Assembly (NCBI GenBank): GCA_019634625.1
Contig: JAHCBA010000030.1
Span: 1-64,000, forward strand
Length of the DNA stretch: 64,000 bases
Reading direction: 5' to 3'
From: Verrucomicrobiia bacterium
GTDB taxonomy: Bacteria > Verrucomicrobiota > Verrucomicrobiia > Limisphaerales > CAIMTB01
The translations under genes were made by a program, and so were the position numbers. Shown in pieces: positions 31,401 through 41,259 of this stretch (position 1 is the stretch's first letter; each line of letters begins with the position of its first letter). Under the pieces are notes generated by a model. The model had not been told where the DNA came from and made no database searches. It worked only from the letters and a program-made list of their open reading frames with translations.

Positions 31401-32409
31401 GGGCCCGAGCATTGGCCGCCGTCGGGGGATCGCCGGGACGCAGCCGCCGGTAGATGTCCTTGAGGGCCTCGTCCTCATTGCGGGTGGGATCCTTCTTGAG
31501 GCACTTGATGACGATCGCGTCATCCACGGTGGTATCCACCACGCGGATCTTGTTGATGCCCAGTTCCGCGATCTGCCGGACGACCACCTTGGAGAGCGGC
31601 TCGAAGGCACGGGCCACGACGATCCCCTTGTCGAGATCCATGGCATCCTCGATGAGGACCTTGTTCTGGATGTCCTCCAGGGCCTCCGCCTGCTTGATGG
31701 TCAGCTCCTCGATGTCGTAGAAGTGGCGCAGCACCTCGATGTCCGTGCCGCGGAGCTTGTCCTTGTCCTCCCCCTTCTCGCGGTCATCGAGAAAGGCAAG
31801 CGCCCGGAAGAACGTGGTGACCAGAAATTTGCGGCGGCGTTTCTTGCGGTCGAGATAGACGTAGAGGAGATCGCTGGTGTCGAACTGGGCCTCGTACCAC
31901 GAGCCCCGATCGGGGATGATACGAAATCCGTGCAGCATCTTGCCGTTGGCATGCTGGGTCGCTTCGAAGGCCAGACCGGGGGAGCGATGGAGCTGGCTGA
32001 CGATGACGCGTTCGGCGCCGTTGATGACGAACGTGCCCTGGGGGGTCATCAGGGGCAGTTCGCCCATGAACACCTTTTCCTCCTTGGTCCCCGCCTCCTC
32101 CTCGAGGTGGAAGGTCACATGAAGGGGCGCCCCATAGGTAAGGCCCTCCCGGATGCACTCGAGCCAGTCGATCTTCGGATCGCCAATCTCGTAACTGTGG
32201 AATTTCAGTACGACCTTGCCGTCGTAGCTCTCGATGGGGAAGACCTCGGTAAAGACGGCCTGCAGCCCGGTATTCTTGCGCCGGGAGGGCGCGAGGTCCC
32301 GTTGAAGGAATTCCTCGTAGGAATTGACCTGCAACTCAATCAGATTGGGCGGGGCGATGACCTCGCGGATCCTGCCGAAGTTCGTCCGTTCCGTCGCGCG
32401 CTGTGGCAT
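28489..32409 (-). CDS. rpoB: RNA polymerase beta subunit
   Basis: The 1306-residue product contains the rifampicin-binding region ([20 protein letters not shown]), [19 protein letters not shown], and [20 protein letters not shown]. It starts at the ATG at 32409 ([17 protein letters not shown]). It pairs with rpoC immediately downstream. A Rho-independent terminator and a second hairpin lie upstream, between rplL and rpoB, and should reduce rpoBC expression relative to rplJL. Confidence 0.98.
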   Translation of the reverse strand: MPQRATERTNFGRIREVIAPPNLIELQVNSYEEFLQRDLAPSRRKNTGLQAVFTEVFPIESYDGKVVLKFHSYEIGDPKIDWLECIREGLTYGAPLHVTFHLEEEAGTKEEKVFMGELPLMTPQGTFVINGAERVIVSQLHRSPGLAFEATQHANGKMLHGFRIIPDRGSWYEAQFDTSDLLYVYLDRKKRRRKFLVTTFFRALAFLDDREKGEDKDKLRGTDIEVLRHFYDIEELTIKQAEALEDIQNKVLIEDAMDLDKGIVVARAFEPLSKVVVRQIAELGINKIRVVDTTVDDAIVIKCLKKDPTRNEDEALKDIYRRLRPGDPPTAANARALIKRLFFDPKRYDLGRVGRYKINQKLGLPDKQDSRILTKQDLISATRYLLMLKRGEGSLDDIDHLGSRRVRTVGELLANQCRVGLARTERLVKERMTLFDQSMDTMTPQKLINPKALSAVIRDFFGRSQLSQFMDQINPLAELTHKRRLSALGPGGLSRDRAGFEVRDVHPSHYGRICPVETPEGPNIGLIASLATFARINDFGFIETPYRKVENGRVTTHMEYLTADRDENYVIAQANALIDDKGNFLTERVTCRRKGDFIDAEPKQVNYMDVSPKQLVSVAASLIPFLEHDDANRALMGSNMQRQAVPLLLTEAPFVATGLEERVARDSRAVLVAEEGGKVASVTGNQIVITADGRMPEGKKRLKNDPGNGVFVYPIRKFMRSNAATCINQKTLVAKGDAVKKGQVIADGPCTSEGDLALGRNVLVAFMPWNGYNFEDAILISERIVKDDVFTSIHIDEFEVGARDTKLGPEEITRDIPNLGEEALKNLGPDGVIRVGAEVKPGDILVGKITPKSETELAPEERLLRAIFGEKAADVKDTSLKVPSGTYGIVMDVKVSSKKESEKGAVVTAAPKAMDGDSRKAAKQVQDDHKSKTEELREQLTEALSNILLGEKIPLDVVNSETGEIIIPANRKITKTLLRKLAQVYDRIEIDPSPIRNKINEIIGQFKKKFDDLQMQHDEEMERLESGDDVDPGIIKQVKVYIASKRKLSVGDKMAGRHGNKGVVAKIVPEEDMPFLADGTPVDIVLNPLGVPSRMNVGQLLETHLGWAAMVLGMKFATPVFDGIKETEIREHLRRAAAKLKTDHGEPLVTEAGKTTLYDGRTGESFDQEVVVGFIYMMKLGHLVADKIHARAVGPYSLVTQQPLGGKAQYGGQRFGEMEVWAMEAYGAAYTLQELLTVKSDDVQGRTRIYESIVKGDNALEAGVPESFNVLVKEMQSLGLDVRVGYTGPVDQTVPGAPLAFTGLAS

Positions 32410-32469
32410 GGTGATGGGGGCTTAGGGCTTGATCGTCGGCCGGCCAGGGTTGGGTGTTTGGGCGGAGAA

Positions 32470-32505
32470 TAAAAAAGCAGGAGCCCGGCCGGCGCCGGCT
32501 TCCCG
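32470..32505 (-). terminator. Rho-independent terminator/attenuator upstream of rpoB
   Basis: On the minus strand a GC-rich imperfect stem (GGAAGCCGGC..GCCGGCCGGGCTCC) is followed by TGCTTTTTTATT. It lies about 60-95 bp upstream of the rpoB ATG and downstream of rplL, in the position of the classical rplL-rpoB attenuator. Confidence 0.7.
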
Positions 32506-32593
32506 CTCGATTGGTTTTGAGCCCCCTGCGTCCCTCCGCCCGGGACGGCCATCGGACACAGTGGGCTGGTTGATCGTCGTTGGAATAAGTTAT

Positions 32594-32623
32594 GCAACCG
32601 GGGTGGCGAACCACCCCGGTTGC
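32594..32623 (-). terminator. Very stable hairpin with UUCG loop just after rplL
   Basis: GCAACCGGGGTGG and its exact complement form a 13-bp stem closed by a TTCG tetraloop when read on the minus strand. It begins 11 bp after the rplL stop. There is no strong T-run, so it may act as an RNA processing or stability element together with the true terminator at 32470-32505. Confidence 0.75.
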
Positions 32624-32634
32624 GGATCGCGATT

Positions 32635-33024
32635 CTACTTGATTTCCACCTTCGCGCCAGCTTCCTCGAGCTTCTTCTTGGCGGCGTCGGCGTCGGCTTG
32701 ATTCGCCGCTTCCAGCACGGGCTTGGGAGCCTCTTCGACCAGCTTCTTGGCCTCGGCCAGGCCGAGCCCCGCCTTGATCTCGCGCACCACCTTGATGATG
32801 GCGATCTTCTTGTCGGCCGGGAAGGACACGAGAACGACGTCGAACTCGGTCTTGGCCTCCGCGGCGGCAGGAGCGGCGGCCCCGGCGCCAGGAACTGCGG
32901 CGGCGATGGCCACCGGTGCGGCGGCGCTCACCCCCCAGTCGGCTTCCAGTTTCTTAACCAACTCGGCCACCTCCAGGATGGTCAGTTTTCCGAGTTCCGA
33001 TGCGATTGCGTTGATGTCTGCCAT
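32635..33024 (-). CDS. rplL: Ribosomal protein bL12 (L7/L12)
   Basis: The 129-residue acidic, Ala-rich stalk protein has an N-terminal dimerisation helix pair ([19 protein letters not shown]), an Ala-rich hinge and the conserved C-terminal domain ([26 protein letters not shown]). It binds L10 and recruits translation factors. It follows rplJ after 145 bp. Confidence 0.97.
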   Translation of the reverse strand: MADINAIASELGKLTILEVAELVKKLEADWGVSAAAPVAIAAAVPGAGAAAPAAAEAKTEFDVVLVSFPADKKIAIIKVVREIKAGLGLAEAKKLVEEAPKPVLEAANQADADAAKKKLEEAGAKVEIK

Positions 33025-33073
33025 GGTCTGCTTCGTTCAGTTTCGTCGCCCGCCGCGGCCGCTGCGGATTTCA

Positions 33074-33151
33074 GCGGGCAAGCCTGCCCGCCGACGAGGG
33101 ACTCTTCAGGGTTGGTGTTGTGCCCCGGCAACGGACCGCCGCTGCCGGGGC
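33074..33151 (-). promoter_or_regulatory. Two hairpins in the rplJ-rplL spacer
   Basis: GCGGGCA-AGCC-TGCCCGC (33074-33091) and GCCCCGGCA..TGCCGGGGC (33122-33130 and 33143-33151) form stable stems in the transcript between rplJ and rplL. They may influence processing or the higher translation of L12; no T-run follows. Confidence 0.45.
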
Positions 33152-33169
33152 GAAAGTGTGGATCGAGGA

Positions 33170-33694
33170 TCAGGCGCCGCCCTTCCCGTCGCGGTCGGCC
33201 TTGGCCTGGAGCACCCGCGCGAGCTGTGCCGCGGGCTCGTTCAACAGGCGGACCAGCTGCCCGGCGGGGGCCTGGAACAGCCCCAGCAACCTGGCCCGGA
33301 GAACCTCCAGGGACGGCAGGTCCGCCATGGCCCCCACGTCGGCGGCGCTCAAGTGGCGGTTGTCCAGGAAACCGAACCGGACCTTCGGACGATCGAACTC
33401 CGAGGCAAACGTCTTGATGACCTTGGCCGCCGTCGAGATCTCCTGGGATCCGGTGACCACCGCAATGGGCCCGGCGAGAGTCGCCCCAAGATCCGCAATG
33501 CCGGCCTCCCGGGTGGCGATCTTGAAGATGTTGTTCTTGACGACGTGGATCTCGGCGTGCGCCTTGTTCAGCCGCTTCCGCAACTCGCTGAAATGGTGCA
33601 CCTGGAGACCGGTGTAGTCGGTGACGATGAAGTACGGCGACTTGTTGAGTCGCTCCAGATACTCCGCGCTGATGGACTTCTTTTCTTCGCGCAT
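33170..33694 (-). CDS. rplJ: Ribosomal protein uL10
   Basis: The 174-residue product has the L10 fold (ISAEYLERLNKSPYFIVTDYTGL, then LRKRLNKAHAEIHVVKNNIFK). It anchors the L12 stalk on 23S rRNA. It starts 12 bp after rplA, so no independent leader for autogenous control is visible between rplA and rplJ. Confidence 0.96.
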   Translation of the reverse strand: MREEKKSISAEYLERLNKSPYFIVTDYTGLQVHHFSELRKRLNKAHAEIHVVKNNIFKIATREAGIADLGATLAGPIAVVTGSQEISTAAKVIKTFASEFDRPKVRFGFLDNRHLSAADVGAMADLPSLEVLRARLLGLFQAPAGQLVRLLNEPAAQLARVLQAKADRDGKGGA

Positions 33695-33706
33695 GGGGAG
33701 GGGGCG

Positions 33707-34399
33707 TTAGTGGGCGATGTCGCGGGCGTCGATCCGGATGGCCGGACCCATGGTCGAGCTGAGCGCGCAATTGCGAATGAAGATACCCTTGGCGGAACCT
33801 GGTTTGGCCTTGAGCACCGCCTCAAACACGGCCCGGGCATTCTCCTCGATCTGCTCCGGGGTGAATGAGACCTTGCCAATGGCCACGTGGAGATTGGCCG
33901 TTTTGTCCACCTTGAACTCAACCCGGCCCGCCTTGAACTCCCGCACCGCCTTGGCCGTGTCATCGGTCACCGTCCCCGTCTTCGGATTGGGCATGAGCCC
34001 GCGCGGCCCGAGCACCTTGCCAAGTTTCCTGACTTCCACCATCGCCTCCGGCGTGGCCACCGCGATGTCGAAGTCCGTCCACCCGTCCGTGCACTTCTTG
34101 ATCATGTCGTCGAACCCGACGAACTCCGCACCCGCCTGGCGGGCGGCATCCGCCGCGGCACCGGGCTTGGCGAAGACCAGGACCCGGACCGTCTTGCCGC
34201 TGCCGTGCGGCAGGGGGACGGTTCCGCGCACCATCTGGTCGGACTGCCGGGGATCGACCCCGAGCCGGAAGGCGAGGTCCAGGGTTTCGTTGAACTTGGC
34301 TCTGGGCATCTTGGCAAGCAGTTCCACCGCTGCCTTGAGCGGGTAGGACTTGCCGGCATCGACCAGGGCGAGGGCTTTTCGATAGCGTTTGCTGGGCAT
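33707..34399 (-). CDS. rplA: Ribosomal protein uL1
   Basis: The 230-residue product has the L1 signatures [36 protein letters not shown] and [15 protein letters not shown]. In other bacteria L1 also represses its own rplKA mRNA. It starts at the ATG at 34399, 48 bp after rplK. Confidence 0.97.
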   Translation of the reverse strand: MPSKRYRKALALVDAGKSYPLKAAVELLAKMPRAKFNETLDLAFRLGVDPRQSDQMVRGTVPLPHGSGKTVRVLVFAKPGAAADAARQAGAEFVGFDDMIKKCTDGWTDFDIAVATPEAMVEVRKLGKVLGPRGLMPNPKTGTVTDDTAKAVREFKAGRVEFKVDKTANLHVAIGKVSFTPEQIEENARAVFEAVLKAKPGSAKGIFIRNCALSSTMGPAIRIDARDIAH

Positions 34400-34447
34400 G
34401 GGAATTGGCGGTGCAACCGGGCCTGGAAGACCCTCCCGCCGCTGGGG

Positions 34448-34873
34448 TTAATCGACCACCTCGATGCCCATGCTTCGGGCAGTGCCGGCAATCACCCGGA
34501 TCGCGGCATCCTCCGACGAGGCATTGAGGTCGTCCTTCTTGGTCTTGATGATCTCAAGAATCTGTTTCCGGGTCACCTTGCCAACCTTGTCCTTGTTGGG
34601 TGCCTTGGCTCCCGATGCGATCCCTGCCGCCTGCTTGAGCAGGGCCGCGGCGGGCGGGGACTTGGTGATAAAGGTGAACGACTTGTCCTGGTAAACGGTG
34701 ATGACCACCGGCACCACCATGCCGCCCGAGTCCTTGGTGCGCGCGTTGAACTCCTTGCAGAAAGCCATGATGTTGACCCCGTGCTGACCGAGCGCGGGAC
34801 CCACGGGCGGCGCCGGATTCGCCTGCCCGCCGGGAATCTGCAGTTTGATGCTCGCAGTAACCTTCTTTGCCAT
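34448..34873 (-). CDS. rplK: Ribosomal protein uL11
   Basis: The 141-residue product has the canonical L11 length and sequence: [20 protein letters not shown], then [11 protein letters not shown], and a C-terminal RNA-binding [10 protein letters not shown]. It forms the GTPase-associated centre with 23S rRNA. It is 12 bp after nusG. Confidence 0.98.
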   Translation of the reverse strand: MAKKVTASIKLQIPGGQANPAPPVGPALGQHGVNIMAFCKEFNARTKDSGGMVVPVVITVYQDKSFTFITKSPPAAALLKQAAGIASGAKAPNKDKVGKVTRKQILEIIKTKKDDLNASSEDAAIRVIAGTARSMGIEVVD

Positions 34874-34885
34874 GTGCGTAACGGA

Positions 34886-35434
34886 TTAAGCCTTCTCCAC
34901 CTTCCAATACTCGAGTTCCACCGGGGTGTTCCGGCCGAACACGTTCACCGAGATCTTCAGCTTGCCCTTGTCGTTGTCGATCTCCTCGATCACCCCGTTG
35001 AAGTTGAGGAACGGACCGTCGTTGATCTTGACCGTCTCGCCCACCGTGAAGCTCACCTTCGGGCGCTCGGCATCCTCCGACTCCGCGATCTGCACCTTGA
35101 TCGCCGCCATCTCGTCCTCACCCACTTCCACCGGCCGCTCCCCCCCCACGAACCCGATGATCCCCGGCGTCTCCCGGATGAAATACCAGGGCCGGTCCAG
35201 CAGCCGGTGCTCTTCGTCCACCAGGGCCATCTGGATGTACACGTACCCGGGATGCAGCTTCCGTGACGTGACGGTCTTCTTCCCGTTACGCACCTCCGCC
35301 ACCTTTTCCATCGGGACGAGCACTTCCGAGATGTACTCGGACATCTCCTCCGCCCGGGCGCGCTTCTCGATATTGTCCTTAACCTTCTGCTCCTGCCCGG
35401 ACAGTGTGTGGAGGACGAACCAGCGGTGGCGCAT
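34886..35434 (-). CDS. nusG: Transcription termination/antitermination factor NusG
   Basis: The product has about 182 residues. The NGN domain begins RHRWFVLHTLSGQEQKVKDN and contains HPGYVYIQMAL and PGIIGFVGGERP. The KOW domain carries the VKINDGPFLNFNG motif. I prefer the ATG at 35434; a TTG at 35464 would overlap secE and adds ten residues unlike NusG. Confidence 0.95.
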   Translation of the reverse strand: MRHRWFVLHTLSGQEQKVKDNIEKRARAEEMSEYISEVLVPMEKVAEVRNGKKTVTSRKLHPGYVYIQMALVDEEHRLLDRPWYFIRETPGIIGFVGGERPVEVGEDEMAAIKVQIAESEDAERPKVSFTVGETVKINDGPFLNFNGVIEEIDNDKGKLKISVNVFGRNTPVELEYWKVEKA

Positions 35435-35456
35435 GGAAGGGGGAGAAAAGGGTCGA

Positions 35457-35705
35457 TCAGACAATACTGCTCACCACCCAGGTAAGCACCATATCCACCA
35501 CCACGGTGAAGACGGCCAGCATGGCGGTGGCCACCATGACCAGCACGGTCGAACCCCACAGTTCCTCCCGGTTCGGCCACGTGCATTTCCGCAATTCCTC
35601 GCGCGTCTCCTGGACGAACTTGGTAATGCGGGCGAACCAACCGAATCGCCAGGCGATCGCGAAGGCGACCGCCACGATCACGGACCATACGATGAAACTT
35701 GTCAT
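35457..35705 (-). CDS. secE: Preprotein translocase subunit SecE
   Basis: The 82-residue product has the SecE motif FVQETREELRKCTWPNREEL followed by the essential transmembrane helix (STVLVMVATAMLAVFTVVVDMVL). An additional N-terminal hydrophobic segment is present. It lies in the usual place between the tRNA cluster and nusG. Confidence 0.95.
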   Translation of the reverse strand: MTSFIVWSVIVAVAFAIAWRFGWFARITKFVQETREELRKCTWPNREELWGSTVLVMVATAMLAVFTVVVDMVLTWVVSSIV

Positions 35706-35722
35706 GGATTAAAGCTGGATTG

Positions 35723-35812
35723 TGGCGGAGGGGGAGGGATTCGAACCCCCGGTGCAGTTTCCCGCACTACGGTTTTCAAGACCGTCGCATTCGACCACTC
35801 TGCCACCCCTCC
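35723..35812 (-). tRNA. tRNA-Ser (anticodon UGA)
   Basis: A 90-nt cloverleaf with a long variable arm, acceptor stem GGAGGGG/CCCCTCC, anticodon loop CTTGAAA and encoded CCA. It is placed between tRNA-Trp and secE. Tuf-secE spacers usually carry tRNA-Trp only. Confidence 0.93.
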
Positions 35813-35826
35813 ACTTGACCGGTCGC

Positions 35827-35902
35827 TGGCAGGGCGTGAGGGACTCGAACCCCCAACCAACGGTTTTGGAGACCGCTACTCTACCAATTGAGCTAACGCC
35901 CT
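35827..35902 (-). tRNA. tRNA-Trp (anticodon CCA)
   Basis: A 76-nt cloverleaf with acceptor stem AGGGCGT/ACGCCCT, D-arm TAGCTCAATTGGTAGAG, anticodon loop CTCCAAA, T-loop GGTTCGAGTCC and encoded 3' CCA. It sits in the conserved tuf-tRNA-Trp-secE arrangement. Confidence 0.95.
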
Positions 35903-35971
35903 GCGATGCGACAGTCACCGATCCAAAACCGATGGGACCTGCCTTGGCAAGCCCCAACCGGGGAGGGAGGC

Positions 35972-35998
35972 GGGGTTCCCCCGGCGGGGGAACCCCGT
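35972..35998 (-). terminator. Strong hairpin after tuf
   Basis: CGGGGTTCCCCC and its exact complement form a 12-bp stem with a 3-nt loop, 5 bp past the tuf stop. No T-run follows, so it may protect the tuf mRNA 3' end or attenuate transcription into the tRNA-secE-nusG segment. Confidence 0.65.
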
Positions 35999-36003
35999 TC
36001 TCG

Positions 36004-37197
<1,194 letters not shown>

Positions 37198-37260
37198 TGC
37201 CTGACTCCTACTTGCGGTCGTTCGTTTCTCGCGTGCGTTGACTAAATCAAATCCGAGGCT

Positions 37261-37336
<76 letters not shown>

Positions 37337-37379
37337 GCTCGTTCCACGTTCCATGCTGACCCCGCGAGACGACGAAAAG

Positions 37380-37416
37380 ACACTCAGCCCGTCCCAACTT
37401 TTGGCTCGGGCTGTGT
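37380..37416 (-). promoter_or_regulatory. Leader hairpin of the tRNA-Thr-tuf operon
   Basis: On the minus strand ACACAGCCCG..CCAA-AAG-TTGG..CGGGCTG..TGT forms a long interrupted stem, followed by TCTTTTCG. It sits between the predicted promoter and tRNA-Thr and may act as a processing or attenuation element. Confidence 0.45.
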
Positions 37417-37450
37417 TGTCCGTAGCGCTGCGGCCCAGCTTGGAAGGGAC

Positions 37451-37479
37451 TTGTTACGGATCCGGCGAAAAACTGTCAA
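37451..37479 (-). promoter_or_regulatory. Sigma-70 promoter of the tRNA-Thr-tuf operon
   Basis: A perfect -35 box TTGACA (37479-37474) and TAACAA (37456-37451) are separated by 17 bp on the minus strand. The predicted start near 37444 gives a leader of about 108 nt before tRNA-Thr. The -35 box overlaps the stop codon of the upstream batD gene. Confidence 0.75.
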
Positions 37480-39329
37480 TGCGTTTCTCGACGGGAATCG
37501 CCAGGCTGCCGAAGCATGGCCCGCACCCGGTCAACCTCGCCTCGCAGCCCCTGCAGATCCACCCAGCCGCCGGTTCGGGCGTAACGTGCCTGATTGCAGG
37601 CCTGAAAAAGCCGCTGCAACCCCTCGATGGTCTCCCGATCCACCCCTCGGGCCGACAGCAACCCTTCCACGTCCCCCTCGGTGATCGATGCCGGTGGCAA
37701 CCCCACCCGCGCGCCGACCATGTCCTGGAGCAGCCGAAAAAGCCCGGCAAAAAAGGCCTCTGAATCCCCTGCGTCCGCCCATTGCCCCAGTGCCACCGAA
37801 CCGGCCTCGATGCGCCGCTCCAACTGCCTCCGACGCCGCCCCTCGATGTCGGCCCCCGCCCGCTCCCGGTAGCGCGTCGCCACCCATGCCCCAAGCCATA
37901 TCCCCCATGGCAGGACGGCCAACCCGAGAAACCACGGGCGCGCTGCCCACGCCACCGCCATTCCCGGTCCGGTTCCCAGGTGCGGCCGCAGAGGCGGCAA
38001 CTCGGGCGCGGACGTGCCGGTCGCCCCCCCGCCGATCGCCGAAGCCGCCAGCGCCGGGGTTCCCGTGCCCGGTTCCACGCGGATCGGCAGTGGCGCCGTC
38101 CGCACCGTCCGGTAGGCCCCTGCCGAGGGCGAAAAGTAGCTGAACACCAAGGGCGGTATTTCCGCCAACCCGGCGGCCTCCGGCGTGATGACCTGCTCGA
38201 ATCGCTTGGTGCCGGACAGACCCAGGGAATCCTGGGTGACGAAGTTCGCCGTGGGTGGGTACACCCGAAACCCACGCCATCCGGGTTGCTCGGAAAGCTG
38301 GACCGCATCGAAATTGCCGCGGCCGCGCACTTCGACACGCACCGTGATCGGATCGCCGGCCGTCAGGTTGGTGGGCGAGGCGCTGAGAGCGACCTCGAAG
38401 TCGCCCACCGCTCCCTGGAATCCCTCCGGAACGCCGTCGACCGGGAGCGACCGTACCCGCACCGTGCGGGACGGCGACGACAGGCTGAAGCGGCGATTCT
38501 CGCGCAGTCCGAAGAAGGTGTCGTCGAACAAGTCCGACAGCCCGGAGCGACGCGACACCGGGATCTCGATGATGCAATTCGCCGCTTGAACCGGCAGATC
38601 CCCCGCACGTGCCGCCGTGAGGGGCTGGAGGAACCTGGCCCGCATGTAGAGCCGGTTATTGGTCCGGATGTTGGGTTCCTGCCCTCCGTCCTGCAGTTTG
38701 CCCAGCAGGAACCCTTCCTCCTGCAACTGCGGCGCCTGCAGCAGGCGCCCGCCCAGCGCGTACAGCCATACCTCGGCCACCCATGGCTCGCCCACGTACA
38801 CATCCCGCTCCGGCACACGCAGCTCCAGAAACGCCGCCTGGTCCATCCCGTCGCCCGTGTTGGCGGCCGGATCCCCCGCTGCCACGACGTTCAGGTCCAG
38901 TGCCTCTGCCTGCAAGGTCTGCCCGCCCACGTTCACCGTGATCGGTCCGATCGAATACCGGCCAACCCGGGTGGCCGTCACCAGGTAGGACAGCTCCACG
39001 AACACCCGCTGCCGTCGATTGACCATCTCGAACCGCGTCGCCCGGCCCGCCGGTGTGACCCGGATCCCCGCCACCGTCGGGATCCGCGGCGATTCGCTCC
39101 CGCCACCCCCTTCGACCACCACCTTCAGCATGGCGCTGTCCCCCATTCCCAGCACTTCCCGATCCAACGTGGCGGTCAGGCCGGCCGCCCACGCCGGAGC
39201 CGTCATCCACAGGACCATCATCCCGGACAGTACCGCCCAAACCCGCCCGAACCTCGAAAAGCCACCCTTCCGAACCCCGTCCGACGAGGCCCCCGGCAGG
39301 CGGCAGGTTCGCGAAGATCGTTGCGTCAC
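37476..39329 (-). CDS. BatD-family protein
   Basis: The 617-residue product has an N-terminal export signal (MMVLWMTAPAWAAG). A long BatD region of beta-rich repeats follows, with a typical GLTATLDREVLGMGDSAMLKV start. A membrane segment near 465-485 (AARPWFLGLAVLPWGIWLGAWV) precedes a cytoplasmic helical tail. It probably works with BatA and BatB/C in an envelope complex; Bat proteins are linked to aerotolerance and virulence in other bacteria, but the mechanism is unresolved. The start is probably the GTG at 39329, 1 bp after the batB/C stop. Confidence 0.85.
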   Translation of the reverse strand: MTQRSSRTCRLPGASSDGVRKGGFSRFGRVWAVLSGMMVLWMTAPAWAAGLTATLDREVLGMGDSAMLKVVVEGGGGSESPRIPTVAGIRVTPAGRATRFEMVNRRQRVFVELSYLVTATRVGRYSIGPITVNVGGQTLQAEALDLNVVAAGDPAANTGDGMDQAAFLELRVPERDVYVGEPWVAEVWLYALGGRLLQAPQLQEEGFLLGKLQDGGQEPNIRTNNRLYMRARFLQPLTAARAGDLPVQAANCIIEIPVSRRSGLSDLFDDTFFGLRENRRFSLSSPSRTVRVRSLPVDGVPEGFQGAVGDFEVALSASPTNLTAGDPITVRVEVRGRGNFDAVQLSEQPGWRGFRVYPPTANFVTQDSLGLSGTKRFEQVITPEAAGLAEIPPLVFSYFSPSAGAYRTVRTAPLPIRVEPGTGTPALAASAIGGGATGTSAPELPPLRPHLGTGPGMAVAWAARPWFLGLAVLPWGIWLGAWVATRYRERAGADIEGRRRRQLERRIEAGSVALGQWADAGDSEAFFAGLFRLLQDMVGARVGLPPASITEGDVEGLLSARGVDRETIEGLQRLFQACNQARYARTGGWVDLQGLRGEVDRVRAMLRQPGDSRRETH

Positions 39330-39330
39330 G

Positions 39331-41259
39331 TCACCAGTCCTTCCAGATGCGTTCCCGGCTCCGACGTCGTTCCTGCGGCATGGGCTGCTCCTCCCCCCGC
39401 GCTGCGTCCAGCACCCGCATGGCCTGCTCCGGAGTCATCCGATCCGTGGCCTCGGGCTCCCCCCGATCCGTGGGGCTGGAGCCGTCCGCGGACGATTCGC
39501 CCTGCTCCCCCTCGCCGTCCTCGGGAGCCGATTCCCCAGCCTGACCCGGGTCAGCCCCGCCTTCCGACTCGGAATCGGCCTTGGAGGAAACGCCGGGACT
39601 CTCCTCCGGACGCGACCGTTCCTCCTGCGAATCGCCTTGGTCGGGTTCCTCGGGCGCCTCCGCAGGGGAACGCTCCGGTTCCCCGGACTCGTCGGACCGT
39701 TCCGACTGCGGCTGCGGCTGCGGCTGCGGCTGCGGCTGCGGCTGCGGCTGGGACTGCTGCTGTTCCTGTTCGAGTTCCTCCAGTCGTTGCCGGACGTAAT
39801 CCAGATTATGGCGTGCGTCCTCGGCCTCCGGGGCCAGCTTCAACGCCGCCTCGAAATTGCGGATGGCCTCCCGCCAGAGCCGCTGACGCTGTTCCGCCTC
39901 GGAAATCCGTTCGCCCCGTGAAAACTGCGTGTTCCCAAGGTTGTAAAACGCCCGCCGCTGCAACTCCAGGTCCGACGTCCGCAGCGTCTCCGCAAAATGG
40001 CTCATGGCCCGTTCATAGTCCTCGGCCCGGTAGGCCGCCGCCCCGGCATTGAATCGCAGCCGTGCATCGTCGGGCCGTTCCCTGGCCAATCGATCAAACT
40101 CACTCTCCGCCTCCCGAAAACGGCCTTCCCGGAAGTCCCTCATGGCCGACCGTGGCGACCCGATCGCGGCCAGTGGCAGCAGCAGCACAATCCACGTCCC
40201 GGCAACCTGGGCCAGCGACGGATGCGACTGCCGGACCGGACGGACGGTCCCGGACCGGCCGCGCCGCTCGGGCAGGACCGCCTCGATCGCCAGCAGCACC
40301 AGCGCCAGCACCAGCGGCCACTGAAACCGTTCCTCAAACTCCTCAATCGAACGTGTCGCCATCTCCACCCGCGGCAACGGTTCGAGCCCCCGCGTGAACA
40401 GCTCCGCCATCGCCCGCGGCCCCTGCAACGGCATGTAGAGCCCCCCCGTGGCCACCGCCAGCTCCCGCAGCAACGGCTCGTTCAACGACGACTTCACCAC
40501 ATGTCCCTCGGCATCCTTCAAATACGTCTCCGTCCCGTCGGGCGCCAGCAACCGGATGATCTCTCCCCGGCTCGTCCCCACACCCACCGTAAAGATCCGC
40601 ACCCCCTGGGACGCCGCCTCCCGGGCCGCCTCCACCGCGCCGGCTTCGTGATCTTCGCCGTCCGTGATCAAAACCAGAACCCGGATGCCCTCGGGCTGCG
40701 ACCGGAACGCCTCCATGGCGGTACGGATCGCCGCCGCCAGCGACGTGCCCCCCTGCTGGATGATCTCGGTGTCGAGCAATTCCACGCTCTGCCGGAACGC
40801 CTCGTCGTCAATGGTCAGCGGGCACTGGAGAAACGCCGTCCCGGCAAAGGCGATCAACCCGACCCGGTCCGTCCGCGCCAACCGCCCCAGATCCAACGCC
40901 GCCAGCTTCGCCCTCCGCAGCCGGGACAAACCCGGTCCCGCATCCTCCGCCAGCATGCTCCTCGACGTGTCCACGGCCACCAGGATGTCCAGTCCGCGCT
41001 GCGTGACTTCGACAGTGCCCACACCGTAGCGGGGCCGCGCCAGGGCCACCACCAACGCCCCCAGCCCCAACACCAGCAGCAGCCCCCGCACCCGCGCCCG
41101 CCGCGGCGACAACCCGATGGTCAGCGCATCCTGCAGCCGCTGCGGGACGAACAGCCCGATCAGGCGGCGCCGCTCCCGCCACGACCACCACAGGAACACC
41201 GCCACCGCCGGCAGCCCGATCAGCAGAACCCACAACAGCCTGGGATGCGCAAAGGTCAT
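39331..41259 (-). CDS. BatB/BatC-like fusion: VWA domain plus TPR and QP/acidic tail
   Basis: The 642-residue protein has two N-terminal membrane segments, a VWA domain with the MIDAS motif DTSRSM, and a further membrane segment near 325 (WPLVLALVLLAIEAVL). Two to three TPR repeats follow (FREGRFREAESEFDRLA.., YNLGNTQFSRG..). The tail is low-complexity: a run of six or seven Gln-Pro pairs, then an acidic Ser/Glu/Gly-rich stretch. BatB and BatC are separate genes in many bacteria; here they are one. The start at 41259 overlaps the upstream batA-like gene by 4 bp (ATGA). Confidence 0.85.
   Translation of the reverse strand: MTFAHPRLLWVLLIGLPAVAVFLWWSWRERRRLIGLFVPQRLQDALTIGLSPRRARVRGLLLVLGLGALVVALARPRYGVGTVEVTQRGLDILVAVDTSRSMLAEDAGPGLSRLRRAKLAALDLGRLARTDRVGLIAFAGTAFLQCPLTIDDEAFRQSVELLDTEIIQQGGTSLAAAIRTAMEAFRSQPEGIRVLVLITDGEDHEAGAVEAAREAASQGVRIFTVGVGTSRGEIIRLLAPDGTETYLKDAEGHVVKSSLNEPLLRELAVATGGLYMPLQGPRAMAELFTRGLEPLPRVEMATRSIEEFEERFQWPLVLALVLLAIEAVLPERRGRSGTVRPVRQSHPSLAQVAGTWIVLLLPLAAIGSPRSAMRDFREGRFREAESEFDRLARERPDDARLRFNAGAAAYRAEDYERAMSHFAETLRTSDLELQRRAFYNLGNTQFSRGERISEAEQRQRLWREAIRNFEAALKLAPEAEDARHNLDYVRQRLEELEQEQQQSQPQPQPQPQPQPQPQSERSDESGEPERSPAEAPEEPDQGDSQEERSRPEESPGVSSKADSESEGGADPGQAGESAPEDGEGEQGESSADGSSPTDRGEPEATDRMTPEQAMRVLDAARGEEQPMPQERRRSRERIWKDW
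39714..39750. repeat. Hexanucleotide (GGCTGC) microsatellite inside the BatB/C gene
   Basis: About six tandem GGCTGC units encode the Gln-Pro run of the BatB/C protein. Slippage would lengthen or shorten the linker by two residues without shifting frame. Confidence 0.85.

Noticed and set aside
32594-32623. Simple Rho-independent terminator after rplL
   Set aside because: The stem is strong but has no T-run. The real terminator-like structure is at 32470-32505, so this is listed only as a stable hairpin of uncertain role.
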